This document shows positions 18,460 through 25,525 of a stretch of 29,797 nt of DNA, in pieces. Under the pieces are notes generated by a model. The model worked only from the letters and a program-made list of their open reading frames with translations, was not told the origin of the DNA and did no database searches. The stretch is from a virus: IMG/VR virus record IMGVR_UViG_3300028925_010097, positions 1 to 29,797 of that record. One strand, 5' to 3'. Each line of letters opens with the position of its first letter. The stretch's first letter is position 1. Position numbers and translations under genes: made by a program.

Positions 18460-19191
18460 TTAGGCTGCTGCTTCGTCTTTGAACATGCTGGGGTACATGC
18501 GCCGAAGAGAAGCATCACTTTCGAGTTTACTGACGTCGCCGTCAGCAAGCTCTCCGCTCTCTTTAACTTGTGTCCCAACTCGATGGAGCAAACGGATGAT
18601 CTCTGGATGATTACCGATTCCGAGGCCCTCTGGATTTTCGGGTGACGGCTTCTTGAACAGTGCGTTCAACTCCGGCGTCCCAAATTGTTTCATCCCAAGT
18701 GCCGCGTTGGATAAGGTGAGCTTAAGATCGTCACCGCCCATCTCCTTATCATTACGGGTAGTCTCACCCCATCCGTGCACACGCTGCTGATAGTCACCGG
18801 CCATTTTCTCCATGACCCCGCGACCCCGTCTGATTTCATCTGAGACGAGCGTCTGATACTGATCTTGTGTCAGGTTCGCGTTCTTGGCTCGTACTCCAAA
18901 CTCATCAAACTGTGCTTTGACAGCATCGGTCATATCAATCTCACCGATGTCATCAGGAGAGGTGAACGTGTACGCGTCTGGCACACCCGTGTCACCTCCG
19001 GCTCCATCATCCTCGTCATCCGACAGCAGGACTTTGGTATCCGCTTCCGGTCCACCACTGGCGGACCCTTCAGTTGTTCCGCCGGGTGCAGCATCTAATG
19101 CTTCGGCGGATTTTGTTTCTGCGGCTGCGGCATCTGGCGCAGCGTCGGCGGCTTCAATTGCTTCGCCGGTATCTTGTGTTTCTTCAGTCAT
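18460..19191 (-). CDS. Scaffolding protein
   Basis: A 243-residue acidic protein. Residues 1-70 are Ala/Glu/Asp-rich and probably disordered. A short conserved segment (PDAYTFTSPDDIGEIDMTDAVKAQFDEFGVRAKNANLTQDQYQ) precedes helical, charged sequence and an Arg-containing C-terminus (RRMYPSMFKDEAAA). The composition, a helix-turn-helix-like C-terminal end and a position just before the major capsid gene are what podovirus scaffolds show. I chose the ATG at 19189-19191, 10 bases after GAGGAG; a TTG one codon upstream is possible but less likely. The start overlaps the end of the Bbp19-like gene by 8 bp. It is expected to guide procapsid assembly and leave before DNA packaging. Confidence 0.84.
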   Translation of the reverse strand: MTEETQDTGEAIEAADAAPDAAAAETKSAEALDAAPGGTTEGSASGGPEADTKVLLSDDEDDGAGGDTGVPDAYTFTSPDDIGEIDMTDAVKAQFDEFGVRAKNANLTQDQYQTLVSDEIRRGRGVMEKMAGDYQQRVHGWGETTRNDKEMGGDDLKLTLSNAALGMKQFGTPELNALFKKPSPENPEGLGIGNHPEIIRLLHRVGTQVKESGELADGDVSKLESDASLRRMYPSMFKDEAAA

Positions 19192-19492
19192 CAAAATGAT
19201 ACTCCTCTAACATTTTTATATACATCTTCGGTGTCTCTCGCCGAATGATGATCTCCAACGCAGAACCAATACTCCGCGCTCCCTCATTAAATGCCGTACT
19301 GTCTTTGTCAGACGGCACATGACTAATCGAATCCTTGTGGCAGGTGCGCCAAATCAAATCGTAAATCCACCGCCTGCCACGGGGCTGCCCCATCAAAGCC
19401 ACAACGTCCTTATCCCGGTCAGCCATGTCTTTCTCAGCTTCGTGGACTTGGTCAGGATCGCTGGCGTCATATAGGTGTACGTTCTTTACCAT
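19184..19492 (-). CDS. Bbp19-like small protein between portal and scaffold
   Basis: A 102-residue protein. The recognisable features are DVVALMGQPRGRRWIYDLIWRTCHK and a later FNEGARSIGSALEIIIRRETPKMYIKMLEEY, which match small phage proteins annotated as Bbp19-like and found beside BPP-1-type portals. In that family a Gly-Arg-Arg-Trp core followed by a helical hairpin is typical; no biochemical function is known to me. The ATG at 19490-19492 shares a base with the portal stop (TGATG), so translation is probably coupled; a TTG one codon earlier is the alternative. A minor head or assembly role is inferred from location only. Confidence 0.72.
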   Translation of the reverse strand: MVKNVHLYDASDPDQVHEAEKDMADRDKDVVALMGQPRGRRWIYDLIWRTCHKDSISHVPSDKDSTAFNEGARSIGSALEIIIRRETPKMYIKMLEEYHFDD

Positions 19493-21228
19493 CAAACTGT
19501 GCTGCCTACGCCTAGTAAATCTGTGAGGGCGTTAGGGTTCTGCGTGTCAGCTTCGGATAATGTCTTCGCTCCTTGAGCTGCTTGAGACGCATGCTCGATC
19601 TGTTGAGCTTGTTGCTGCTGCTGCGCACGCTCCTCGCGCTTCTTCTTGACTGCACCCTTGTCGACGAGCAGGTTAGGTGAGTTGCCGAGGATTTCAGCGT
19701 ATTGCCTGATGCCTTCGTCGAAGTCGATGTTGTCGATGACGTCTTGTTGCACGGCGACTAGGTTACCAGTAAACGCCATTGTGCGCTCGAGAGCCGACGC
19801 TGCAACAGCCTGTTGGGCCTGCGCCAGCAAGCTGACGTACTCTACGCGCAGGTCTTGTCCCTGCAATGCTTCTGGAGGCTCGGGGAGGAGATTGGCTTCC
19901 AGAGCAAATGCAAACACATCGTCCAGCAGCGGATCAAGCAGTTCTGTATTCAACCTTTGTAGAACTGGACCCAACAGTACGAGCTTTTCTTCTTGGCGAA
20001 CAGCCACTTCTGTAGCGGTGATGTTCCTACGGTCTGAGTTGATCATCATCGCGAAGAGGTCTGCGAAGAAGCCGCGTTGGATGCGCTCTTGCACTTCTGC
20101 AATGTCTTGCTGCATCTCACCAAGGCGGGGCGTTACTGTGTACGCGGGCGAGAACCCTTGGCCACCCTGCAACGGATCGACATACGTCGTGCCGCCGGGT
20201 ATCACGGTCGAAGGCTTACCGCGTAACGAAGTTGGAGCAGTCATTGGAGGGTTGACCATCTTGTCGATAGCCTGCGCCTTCCTCTTCTGCTGTTGTTGTA
20301 ATTGTTTGATGTCACCGAGGTTGTCCATGCCGGGAGATCGCCCATAAACATCACCCTGCAGTACATCCCACCGCGGGACGTATGCCGGGAATGTTTTGAA
20401 GCCACCGTTGAACAGCATCTCATCGCCGTCGGCGCCTTGTTCCATGTAGCAACTCTTGATGGGCATATGCTCTGACGTGAAGTTCTTAGGGTCTCGCTCG
20501 GCTTTTCGTCGAGGCTCGATCATATGTATGATTGGCACCAACGCATCATAGTTCTTCTGGTTCCACATATGACGCGTCGCACGACTGACGCCTGTCCAGT
20601 CATCGACGCCACGCTGTCCGTCGATGACAAACTTCTCGACGACTTGGCTGACTGTCATGGTGAATGATCGACCAAGCGTGTCAACCTCGCCTTGCGAGTT
20701 CTCCGCGATGACGTACTCGCCGACCGTGAAGGGCCGGAACCTGATAACGTCGTCTATAGAACGCTGTCGATATAAGGGCGCGGTGCCGAATGCACCCAGC
20801 TCTGAATAAACTGTGAATGCTGAGTTGTAGAAGTTCGACTTCTGTAAGATGCCTCTAATTATACGCTCGACATCAGACAACCACTTCTTAACATCGTGAC
20901 GTTCGTTGGATTCCATATCCTGGGTCGCAAACCTGAACCACGGACGCGCAGGGCTGGTCATGCCGGACATCATACCGGCGGCCATCGTGCGCAGTGCTTG
21001 CGTGCCAGAGCTGTCGATGATCTTCGTCGTGCGCTTCTTGCCCCTGTCGTTCTGTGACGTGAATAGGAAGCGCCCACGGCGCGGTAGCAAGTAGTCGCTA
21101 ATTTCCATCCAGTGATTTCGCCACGACGTGCGATCTTGCTCAAGAGTTGCATAACGACGTAACAGCGTCGCCTTCGTACCGTGAGCGGGCGCGTTGTCGC
21201 TGGCATTACCTGGGTTTATTAATGGCAT
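19492..21228 (-). CDS. Portal (head-tail connector) protein, T7 gp8-like
   Basis: At 578 residues it is close to T7 gp8 (536). The N-terminal part has RYATLEQDRTSWRNHWMEISDYLLPRRGRF, followed by IIDSSGTQALRTMAAGMMSGMTSPARPWFRF, the signature of the podovirus head-to-tail connector family. Further family features are LYRQRSIDDVIRFRPFTVGEYVIAEN, a helical stem/wing region around MDNLGDIKQLQQQQKRKAQAIDKM, and NITATEVAVRQEEK before a Gln-rich C-terminal helix (EERAQQQQQAQQ). Twelve copies should form the channel through which DNA is packaged by the terminase. No Shine-Dalgarno is evident; the upstream small gene ends 7 bp earlier, so coupling is likely. Confidence 0.92.
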   Translation of the reverse strand: MPLINPGNASDNAPAHGTKATLLRRYATLEQDRTSWRNHWMEISDYLLPRRGRFLFTSQNDRGKKRTTKIIDSSGTQALRTMAAGMMSGMTSPARPWFRFATQDMESNERHDVKKWLSDVERIIRGILQKSNFYNSAFTVYSELGAFGTAPLYRQRSIDDVIRFRPFTVGEYVIAENSQGEVDTLGRSFTMTVSQVVEKFVIDGQRGVDDWTGVSRATRHMWNQKNYDALVPIIHMIEPRRKAERDPKNFTSEHMPIKSCYMEQGADGDEMLFNGGFKTFPAYVPRWDVLQGDVYGRSPGMDNLGDIKQLQQQQKRKAQAIDKMVNPPMTAPTSLRGKPSTVIPGGTTYVDPLQGGQGFSPAYTVTPRLGEMQQDIAEVQERIQRGFFADLFAMMINSDRRNITATEVAVRQEEKLVLLGPVLQRLNTELLDPLLDDVFAFALEANLLPEPPEALQGQDLRVEYVSLLAQAQQAVAASALERTMAFTGNLVAVQQDVIDNIDFDEGIRQYAEILGNSPNLLVDKGAVKKKREERAQQQQQAQQIEHASQAAQGAKTLSEADTQNPNALTDLLGVGSTV

Positions 21229-21235
21229 CTAACTG

Positions 21236-21466
21236 CTACAACAAAGTCTTGTTTGAAGTACTCGCGTCAGCGACCAGCACACCGCCTGTCTTATTGGTGC
21301 CTGCTTGACCTGCTGCCAGCTTTGACCTCTTGATCTCATCAGCACGCGCTTGCTGCACGGCGACGTCCGGCTTCTTTGGCGGGACGGGGGGAGCTGCGGG
21401 TGCTGGTGGTGGGGCTGGTGCGCCACCTCCCATGCCAGGGGAGAATAATAGTATGAACCACTTCAT
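21236..21466 (-). CDS. Small Pro-rich protein with shared C-terminal tag (tandem family member 3)
   Basis: A 76-residue protein that starts MKWFILLFSPGMGGG, continues with a Pro/Ala-rich linker (residues 16-32) and a charged helix (AVQQARADEIKRSKL), and ends GGVLVADASTSNKTLL. The same plan is found in the two genes just upstream: a hydrophobic opening, PGxGxG, a Pro-rich linker, then a final GVLxxD...L. It has a good AAGGATACCATC-ATG start. Small Pro-rich proteins beside phage portals are common, but I know no function for them. It is probably a minor head or tail-junction component whose C-terminal tag binds a shared partner. Confidence 0.72.
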   Translation of the reverse strand: MKWFILLFSPGMGGGAPAPPPAPAAPPVPPKKPDVAVQQARADEIKRSKLAAGQAGTNKTGGVLVADASTSNKTLL

Positions 21467-21478
21467 GATGGTATCCTT

Positions 21479-21697
21479 CTAGTTTTCGAGTAACGACTTA
21501 TTGTTATCACTGATGAGTACACCGTCGCGGTTGCTATCTGTTTTAGGTGCTTTTGAACCTGCCCCCTTCTTCTTCGTCGTGCTGCCATCCGGGCTCTTGG
21601 ATGACGTTGGCGCCGACACTGCCGCGGGCGGCGTGGGCTGTGCGTTGTTCGATCCGCTACCAAAGCCCGGTAAGAAAATAAGGTGTGATAGTTTCAT
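21479..21697 (-). CDS. Small Pro-rich protein with shared C-terminal tag (tandem family member 2)
   Basis: A 72-residue protein. It opens MKLSHLIFLPGFGSGS, followed by an AQPTPPAAVSAP linker very like QQPVPVAVSAP in the upstream protein. A basic Lys/Ser stretch (TTKKKGAGSKAPK) follows, and the end is DGVLISDNNKSLLEN. The gene lies 10 bp after the peptidase-like gene and 12 bp before the third member. The Shine-Dalgarno is weak (AGGTCAGCAGAC-ATG). The similarity to both neighbours supports a real gene that arose by tandem duplication. Function unknown. Confidence 0.68.
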   Translation of the reverse strand: MKLSHLIFLPGFGSGSNNAQPTPPAAVSAPTSSKSPDGSTTKKKGAGSKAPKTDSNRDGVLISDNNKSLLEN

Positions 21698-21707
21698 GTC
21701 TGCTGAC

Positions 21708-22325
21708 CTATTTTAACATTGTAGTGTTACTAGTGCTGCCGTCGTCGTCTTCAAGTAACACGCCGTCGGGGTCCGCTTCAGCTGCATCGGTCTTTTGCTG
21801 TGCACGCCGCGCTTTCTCTTCATCGCTGGCCTTAACATTACCTGCGATCATGCTGGCATCTTGCGGTGCCGACACTGCTACGGGCACAGGTTGCTGGCTA
21901 GTACTGCCACCACCAAAGCCGGGCAGTAATGGATAAGGAAAAGAATTTAAGGCTGTCGTTAAACAGGATGGTGTGCGGGTCATGTGCCGGTACAGCTGGT
22001 AAGGCGTCCATGAATTGCTTCGGATGCCCAGCAGTATCTTGACGTTGCCAACGCAATTATTCAGACTGAATGTAGTGCGAACAACCGAGGGGTTATGGTC
22101 GGCAAGGTCTAGAACGCGCCAGCCCTCGTCTCGGTAAAAGCCTGCTACGTCAAACTCAATGGGCGCCTCGGCACGAACAACCGGTAGGCCCATGTCCCAA
22201 TTATAACTAAGCCAACACTTGGCTCGTTCGTCTGCGATGATGCACCAACAATGTTTGAAGCCGGTGCGCAGCAGGCCACCAAGGGGATGGATGTTGTCGT
22301 CGCCAAATAAAATGAATGCTTTCAT
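21708..22325 (-). CDS. Putative permuted NlpC/P60- or papain-like cysteine peptidase domain joined to the Pro-rich/tagged tail (tandem family member 1)
   Basis: A 205-residue protein from the ATG at 22323-22325 (GCGGAG just upstream). The frame stays open 17 codons further up, into the end of the large terminase gene, but MKAFILF matches the openings of the two downstream paralogues. Residues 1-125 contain FKHCWCIIAD (His25), an APIEFDV segment (Glu57) and NNCVGNVKILLGI (Cys91) followed by TPYQLYRHM. His before Cys, with Cys at the start of a helix, suits a circularly permuted papain/NlpC-P60 fold, but I assign it by pattern only. Residues ~130-205 repeat the plan of the next two genes: LLPGFGGGS, a VPVAVSAP linker, a charged helix and DGVLLEDDD...TTML. 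It could be a virion-associated hydrolase. Confidence 0.7.
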   Translation of the reverse strand: MKAFILFGDDNIHPLGGLLRTGFKHCWCIIADERAKCWLSYNWDMGLPVVRAEAPIEFDVAGFYRDEGWRVLDLADHNPSVVRTTFSLNNCVGNVKILLGIRSNSWTPYQLYRHMTRTPSCLTTALNSFPYPLLPGFGGGSTSQQPVPVAVSAPQDASMIAGNVKASDEEKARRAQQKTDAAEADPDGVLLEDDDGSTSNTTMLK

Positions 22326-22359
22326 ACGCTCCGCATTACCACAAACCGATAAGCTGCGT

Positions 22360-23862
22360 CTACCCCATTGGGTCATACTCGCTCACCGTTACAGAGACCT
22401 CCTTGGGATTGTACGGCACTTTCTTCGCCACGACAGGGAATGCAAACGTGATGGCCAGAGCGTCTGCACGGTTAGGCGATGCCAGCCCTCGCTCTTTCAT
22501 GTGCTCTTTGCTTTCGAGCTGCTTCTTACCATCGAGGCGTGGCACCAGCTCGACGCCGGTCAGGTCAGCCTTCATCAGCTCATCGTCCTCAAGGCATCCT
22601 CCCTTCTTCAGCCACTGCTGCATAGATACCCACATCTCGGAACGCTTGTTGATACAGCCTGGATCGTTACTGGCTTCACCGAACCACACGATTTGCCAAT
22701 CCTCTCGGCCCATCGTGTGACCAACGCTTACGATGCCTGTACCGAAGCCGCCGTCAATGAACACGGCATCGGCGTTATGATCATCCTCGAACTGTGCAAT
22801 CAGCTGTGCCATCTGCACGTCGTTATCGTTGAATGAATAAAAACCAAGTATCTTTGCGTTCATGCCTTGTCGCAGATAGATCACGAAGTCGTCGTTCCCT
22901 GTCCATGCTGGGTCGACACCTATGATGGTCGGCGCGAAGTTGTATTCATGTGGCAGCATATCCCGAGCCATCGCTGCCTCGACATCCCTGCTGTTGATGA
23001 ACTGATGCTCCGACGCTGATGGGAACGTGCCGAGCACGCGCACCTTAACGAAGTCACTATCGATGCCATAGTCGTCTATGAGGCGGGTCAAGTACAACTT
23101 GTTTGTGATTGACACGCTGCGGCTATCAATGAACCGCTTAATGAAACTGTGCCGGAACTTGCCGAGCATGTTGTCGTGGAAGCGACCGCTGTTACGCGTT
23201 GGGTTGCCGAAGTCGAACGTCATCGGCTCACCGTCGGTCAGTCCCCCTTCACGCACCTCAAATATTTTATTAGGTATGCCACCTGCTTCATCGAAGAGAT
23301 AATATGATGTGCTGTCGGCCCTATGCTGACCGGCGAACGCCTCGCTGTTTTCTTCTCGGCACGTCTGTCCATCGACACGCCAAGTTTTTGGATGCGCCTT
23401 GTGGTACATGTTGAGTGAGCCGCCGCCGCCTGCGTTCAGCATCCACCAATGCTTGGTCAATGCCATGTCGTGCCACTTGGCCAGCTCGGCAAATGTTTTA
23501 CTGCGCAGCTGCTCGGCGGTGTTAGCTGTGATGGTGCCGACGCTGTTCTTGCGAGTATCAGCAATCCATCTTATGATCCACGCCGACAAGCACGATTTTC
23601 CAATGCCGTGGCCCGAGGCTGTACTAAATTGTATAGGAGCGACGGGGTTGATGCCGTCGAAGCCGCGCTTGGCTACCTCGTTCCCCAGTTCAATGAGAAA
23701 CTCTCGTTGCCAATCATCCGGCCCGTCACGTCCAACGAGTGATCCGTGACCCCAAGGATAACTGATGAGCACATGGCGAAGAGGATCAGCATAGCAAGAA
23801 GCCATCTCTTCGTTGATTTGTTGCTCGACATTGGTGGCCTCACTTAATTGGGTTGTAGTCAT
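22360..23862 (-). CDS. terL: Terminase large subunit (packaging ATPase and nuclease)
   Basis: A 500-residue protein of normal TerL length. The ATPase half shows a Walker A-like loop SGHGIGKS (residues 83-90), a Walker B YYLFDEA (187-193) with catalytic Glu192, and a coupling-motif-like FDFGNPTRNSGRFHD. The RNase H-fold nuclease half has GVDPAW (~315-320), FIDGGFGTG (~366-374) and a late Asp in NRADALAITFAF (~463), giving the three expected acidic metal ligands. It pumps DNA into the procapsid through the portal and cuts the concatemer. Its start lies inside the 70-residue gene upstream (23-bp overlap), with only a weak GAGCGAGA ribosome-binding site, so translation may depend on coupling. Confidence 0.95.
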   Translation of the reverse strand: MTTTQLSEATNVEQQINEEMASCYADPLRHVLISYPWGHGSLVGRDGPDDWQREFLIELGNEVAKRGFDGINPVAPIQFSTASGHGIGKSCLSAWIIRWIADTRKNSVGTITANTAEQLRSKTFAELAKWHDMALTKHWWMLNAGGGGSLNMYHKAHPKTWRVDGQTCREENSEAFAGQHRADSTSYYLFDEAGGIPNKIFEVREGGLTDGEPMTFDFGNPTRNSGRFHDNMLGKFRHSFIKRFIDSRSVSITNKLYLTRLIDDYGIDSDFVKVRVLGTFPSASEHQFINSRDVEAAMARDMLPHEYNFAPTIIGVDPAWTGNDDFVIYLRQGMNAKILGFYSFNDNDVQMAQLIAQFEDDHNADAVFIDGGFGTGIVSVGHTMGREDWQIVWFGEASNDPGCINKRSEMWVSMQQWLKKGGCLEDDELMKADLTGVELVPRLDGKKQLESKEHMKERGLASPNRADALAITFAFPVVAKKVPYNPKEVSVTVSEYDPMG

Positions 23863-24052
23863 GCGTCGTCTCGCTCAATCCCTCGGCTGGTCGACCAATG
23901 CACTCGGCGCGGTCGGTGTACGTTGTCAGTTTCTCGCCGCACGCTTTGCACACCTTCATCGATCCAGCGCCGGGCAACGGTGCACCCCAATCGTGATTGT
24001 GCGACGTATGCGCACCACCCGGTGCCACGCCACTATTCTGCTCCATCCTCAT
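23840..24052 (-). CDS. Small zinc-ribbon-like protein between the terminase genes
   Basis: A 70-residue protein. The centre has MKVCKACGEKLTTYTDRAECIGRP: a CxxC knuckle, then a Cys 14 residues on, with His residues nearby (HTSHNHDW at 16-23), so a small metal-binding fold is plausible. The ATG shares four bases with the TerS stop (ATGA), and the 3' end overlaps the TerL start by 23 bp. The lock-step arrangement suggests the three products are made together. I do not know its function; it may help terminase assembly or be a simple structural zinc protein. The overlaps and the Cys pattern argue that it is a real gene. Confidence 0.66.
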   Translation of the reverse strand: MRMEQNSGVAPGGAHTSHNHDWGAPLPGAGSMKVCKACGEKLTTYTDRAECIGRPAEGLSETTHDYNPIK

Positions 24053-24801
24053 CGCTTGTCCTCCGACACACGCTGACGGCCGCGTGCCAACGCCTCAGTT
24101 AAATCATCGCTATGAATTGTAAGGTCTTGCTTCTCACTCGGATACAAACCGCCGAGCCTACCAATCTCACGCACCGCACCTGTCATAGCACCAGCGTTGC
24201 CAGTCTCCTCGGCAAGGTCTTTCGCCTGCTCCTGCCCCGCCAAGCACCACTCGAGATCGTATTGTGTCTTCTTTATGACCGGTGCACGCAGCTCTGCTAT
24301 CCTTGATACTAACTTGACCTTACGCGTCAGCTTCGCAGACATTTCATTTATGGATTTCTTCGTCGCGTTCTTAGGATTGTACGCGATACGATAGCAGTCC
24401 GATGCGTTACCACTTACACCACCAGCCATGAGCTGGCAGAACTTCTCTTCCTTTGCAGTGAGGTTCACCGACACTGTCTTCTTCGTTGCCTTCACACCCT
24501 CACCACCAACAGATTTGTTCACGAGGTTGTCGAGACCAATCTCCTCGATGACGCGCTTCTCTTCCCTGAGTGCATCGTCTTCAACGTCGTGATGAGATAA
24601 GACAATAGCACCGGGCTGCAATCCTTTATCGCGGATGCTCTTGATGATTTTAAATTTGTCGCTGGTCTCAGCACCGGCCATCTCTTTTGAGACACTGCGG
24701 AAGTGCTGCACCTTGCGGTCGCCGCTGCCCTTGCCAACGTAGAACGGCTGCCCAAATTTGGTCGGGTCGGTCAGCGCGTAAACGTAATGGTGTTTTGCCA
24801 T
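24049..24801 (-). CDS. Terminase small subunit fused to an N-terminal GIY-YIG nuclease domain
   Basis: One uninterrupted frame of 250 residues holds two domains. Residues 1-100 are GIY-YIG-like: YVY (6-8) and YVGKG (21-25), then Arg29, His33, a Glu80/Glu81 candidate in ALREEKRVIEEIG, and a closing DNLVNKSVGGEG. This matches the LEM-3 type (YVY...YVGKGxxxR...H...E...N). Residues 113-180 (NLTAKEEKFCQLMAGGVSGNASDCYRIAY) match the helix-turn-helix DNA-binding part of terminase small subunits. A helical part and acidic C-terminus follow. It sits 9 bp after the resolvase gene and shares ATGA with the next gene. TerS normally recognises pac or cos DNA for TerL; a linked nuclease domain is unusual and could make or shape the initial cut. 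Family calls are strong; the joint role is inference. Confidence 0.86.
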   Translation of the reverse strand: MAKHHYVYALTDPTKFGQPFYVGKGSGDRKVQHFRSVSKEMAGAETSDKFKIIKSIRDKGLQPGAIVLSHHDVEDDALREEKRVIEEIGLDNLVNKSVGGEGVKATKKTVSVNLTAKEEKFCQLMAGGVSGNASDCYRIAYNPKNATKKSINEMSAKLTRKVKLVSRIAELRAPVIKKTQYDLEWCLAGQEQAKDLAEETGNAGAMTGAVREIGRLGGLYPSEKQDLTIHSDDLTEALARGRQRVSEDKR

Positions 24802-24810
24802 CTGTTGTCT

Positions 24811-25290
24811 TTACCCCATCGGGTTGTTGGTGTCTAGATACCACTGCGCCATCAGTGCGGCCTCAGCGACCCCGTCATCGGCAAGCTTATCCCAATAAAA
24901 CCGCGTACCATATATCTCCTGCGCGAGAACGATGCTCTCGTTTTTAATTTTACTAAGACCAAAATGTTTTTTCCAGCGCTGTGGCGTCACCCAATTTACA
25001 ACACGGGCGTGTATCAGTGCGAGGCTCTCAACTGCGCCTGTGTTGCGGCCAAATGAAAAGGAACTGGACACGCCTTGCTTCGGCATAGCGTGCACGCTTT
25101 CCAGTACAGCGACATCGATGCGCGGCACCTCAATGAGCCACATATTTATTTCTCTTGCGTCGACGATCCTCTTTTTACCACACCTGACCGTCGGCATCCT
25201 CATCCCGCTCTCGATGATGTGGCCACTCGTATGTGCCCGGACCAAAACGAGGCCGCCGCTGATTCCGGGGTCGATTCCCAAGATGATCAT
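24811..25290 (-). CDS. RuvC-like Holliday junction resolvase
   Basis: A 159-residue protein with the RuvC/RNase H fold: GIDPG at 5-9 (catalytic Asp7), a central VLESVHAMP with Glu64, a Ser/Phe-rich SSSFSFGRNTGAVE helix (typical of RuvC sFsfGrs/n), VTPQRWKKHFG, and a C-terminal KLADDGVAEAALMAQW with Asp138/Asp139 and Glu143. The four-acid set looks complete. It should cut branched replication or recombination DNA before packaging, and it lies just upstream of the terminase genes, a common place in tailed phages. The ATG is preceded only by a weak GGGG; the start is chosen because MIILGIDPG is the family N-terminus. The upstream 271-bp gap probably carries its promoter. Confidence 0.9.
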   Translation of the reverse strand: MIILGIDPGISGGLVLVRAHTSGHIIESGMRMPTVRCGKKRIVDAREINMWLIEVPRIDVAVLESVHAMPKQGVSSSFSFGRNTGAVESLALIHARVVNWVTPQRWKKHFGLSKIKNESIVLAQEIYGTRFYWDKLADDGVAEAALMAQWYLDTNNPMG

Positions 25291-25352
25291 TTAGGCCCCA
25301 CACAAAATTTCCGCTTTATATTTTTACACATAAATTTCTCTCTCTACCTCAT

Positions 25353-25377
25353 GAGGGTGCCGCCCAAGGCGACCCTC
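25353..25377. repeat. Stem-loop in the gene-free gap upstream of the resolvase gene
   Basis: GAGGGT (25353-25358) pairs with ACCCTC (25372-25377). Inside it, CGCC (25361-25364) pairs with GGCG (25368-25371) around a CAA loop, leaving a two-base bulge. It is followed on the plus strand by TTT and then AGAGG, which can also pair with the preceding CCTCT. On the leftward transcript no T-run follows, so it is not a standard terminator for the genes to its right. It could be an attenuator in the resolvase/terminase leader or part of an origin. Confidence 0.5.
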
Positions 25378-25386
25378 TTTAGAGGA

Positions 25387-25473
25387 GTAGACGTAGTAGT
25401 AGGCATAACACATTGATCTCATTGAGTAAAACACCCACCTACCAGCGTCTACCGCAAAGTAGACGGTAGTAGG
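25387..25473. repeat. Three copies of GTAGACG-N-GTAGG (one inverted), iteron-like
   Basis: Copy 1, plus strand, GTAGACGTAGTAGTAGG at 25387-25403. Copy 2, minus strand, GTAGACGCTGGTAGG at 25438-25452. Copy 3, plus strand, GTAGACGGTAGTAGG at 25459-25473. Copies 2 and 3 face each other across a 6-base spacer and pair over 15 positions with 2 mismatches, so they can form a long hairpin or cruciform. The copies lie in the only sizeable gap of the leftward block, close to the primase-polymerase/helicase gene, which would suit an origin or a regulatory protein site. The role is not shown by the sequence. Confidence 0.6.
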
Positions 25474-25482
25474 CCGTAGCCC

Positions 25483-25505
25483 TTGATATTAAACGATAAT
25501 ATCAA
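25483..25505. repeat. 8-bp inverted repeat TTGATATT-N7-AATATCAA
   Basis: The two arms (25483-25490 and 25498-25505) are exact inverse complements around a 7-base AT-rich spacer, with the symmetry of a dimeric repressor site. The sequence GATATTATC, read on the minus strand, occurs again ~20 bp away beside the ATCAG-type palindrome. Being AT-rich, the segment could also be a DNA-unwinding element of an origin. Confidence 0.5.
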
Positions 25506-25512
25506 TGTGAAT

Positions 25513-25525
25513 TTCAGATGCTGAT
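25513..25525. promoter_or_regulatory. Third copy (one mismatch) of the ATCAG-N3-CTGAT palindrome
   Basis: TTCAGATGCTGAT differs at one base from the operator-like site at 28095-28107. It lies between the small 91-residue gene and the resolvase gene. Unlike the two copies at 28.1 and 28.9 kb, no good -35/-10 pair brackets it on either strand, so I call it a candidate protein-binding site only. Confidence 0.5.

Noticed and set aside
22326-22376. A 17-codon N-terminal extension of the peptidase-like gene into terL
   Set aside because: The residues lack the hydrophobic opening shared with the paralogues, and the ATG at 22325 has GGAG just upstream.
25387-25473. A short CRISPR-like array
   Set aside because: Only three degenerate copies in mixed orientation with unequal spacing; this is an iteron or hairpin pattern, not a CRISPR.
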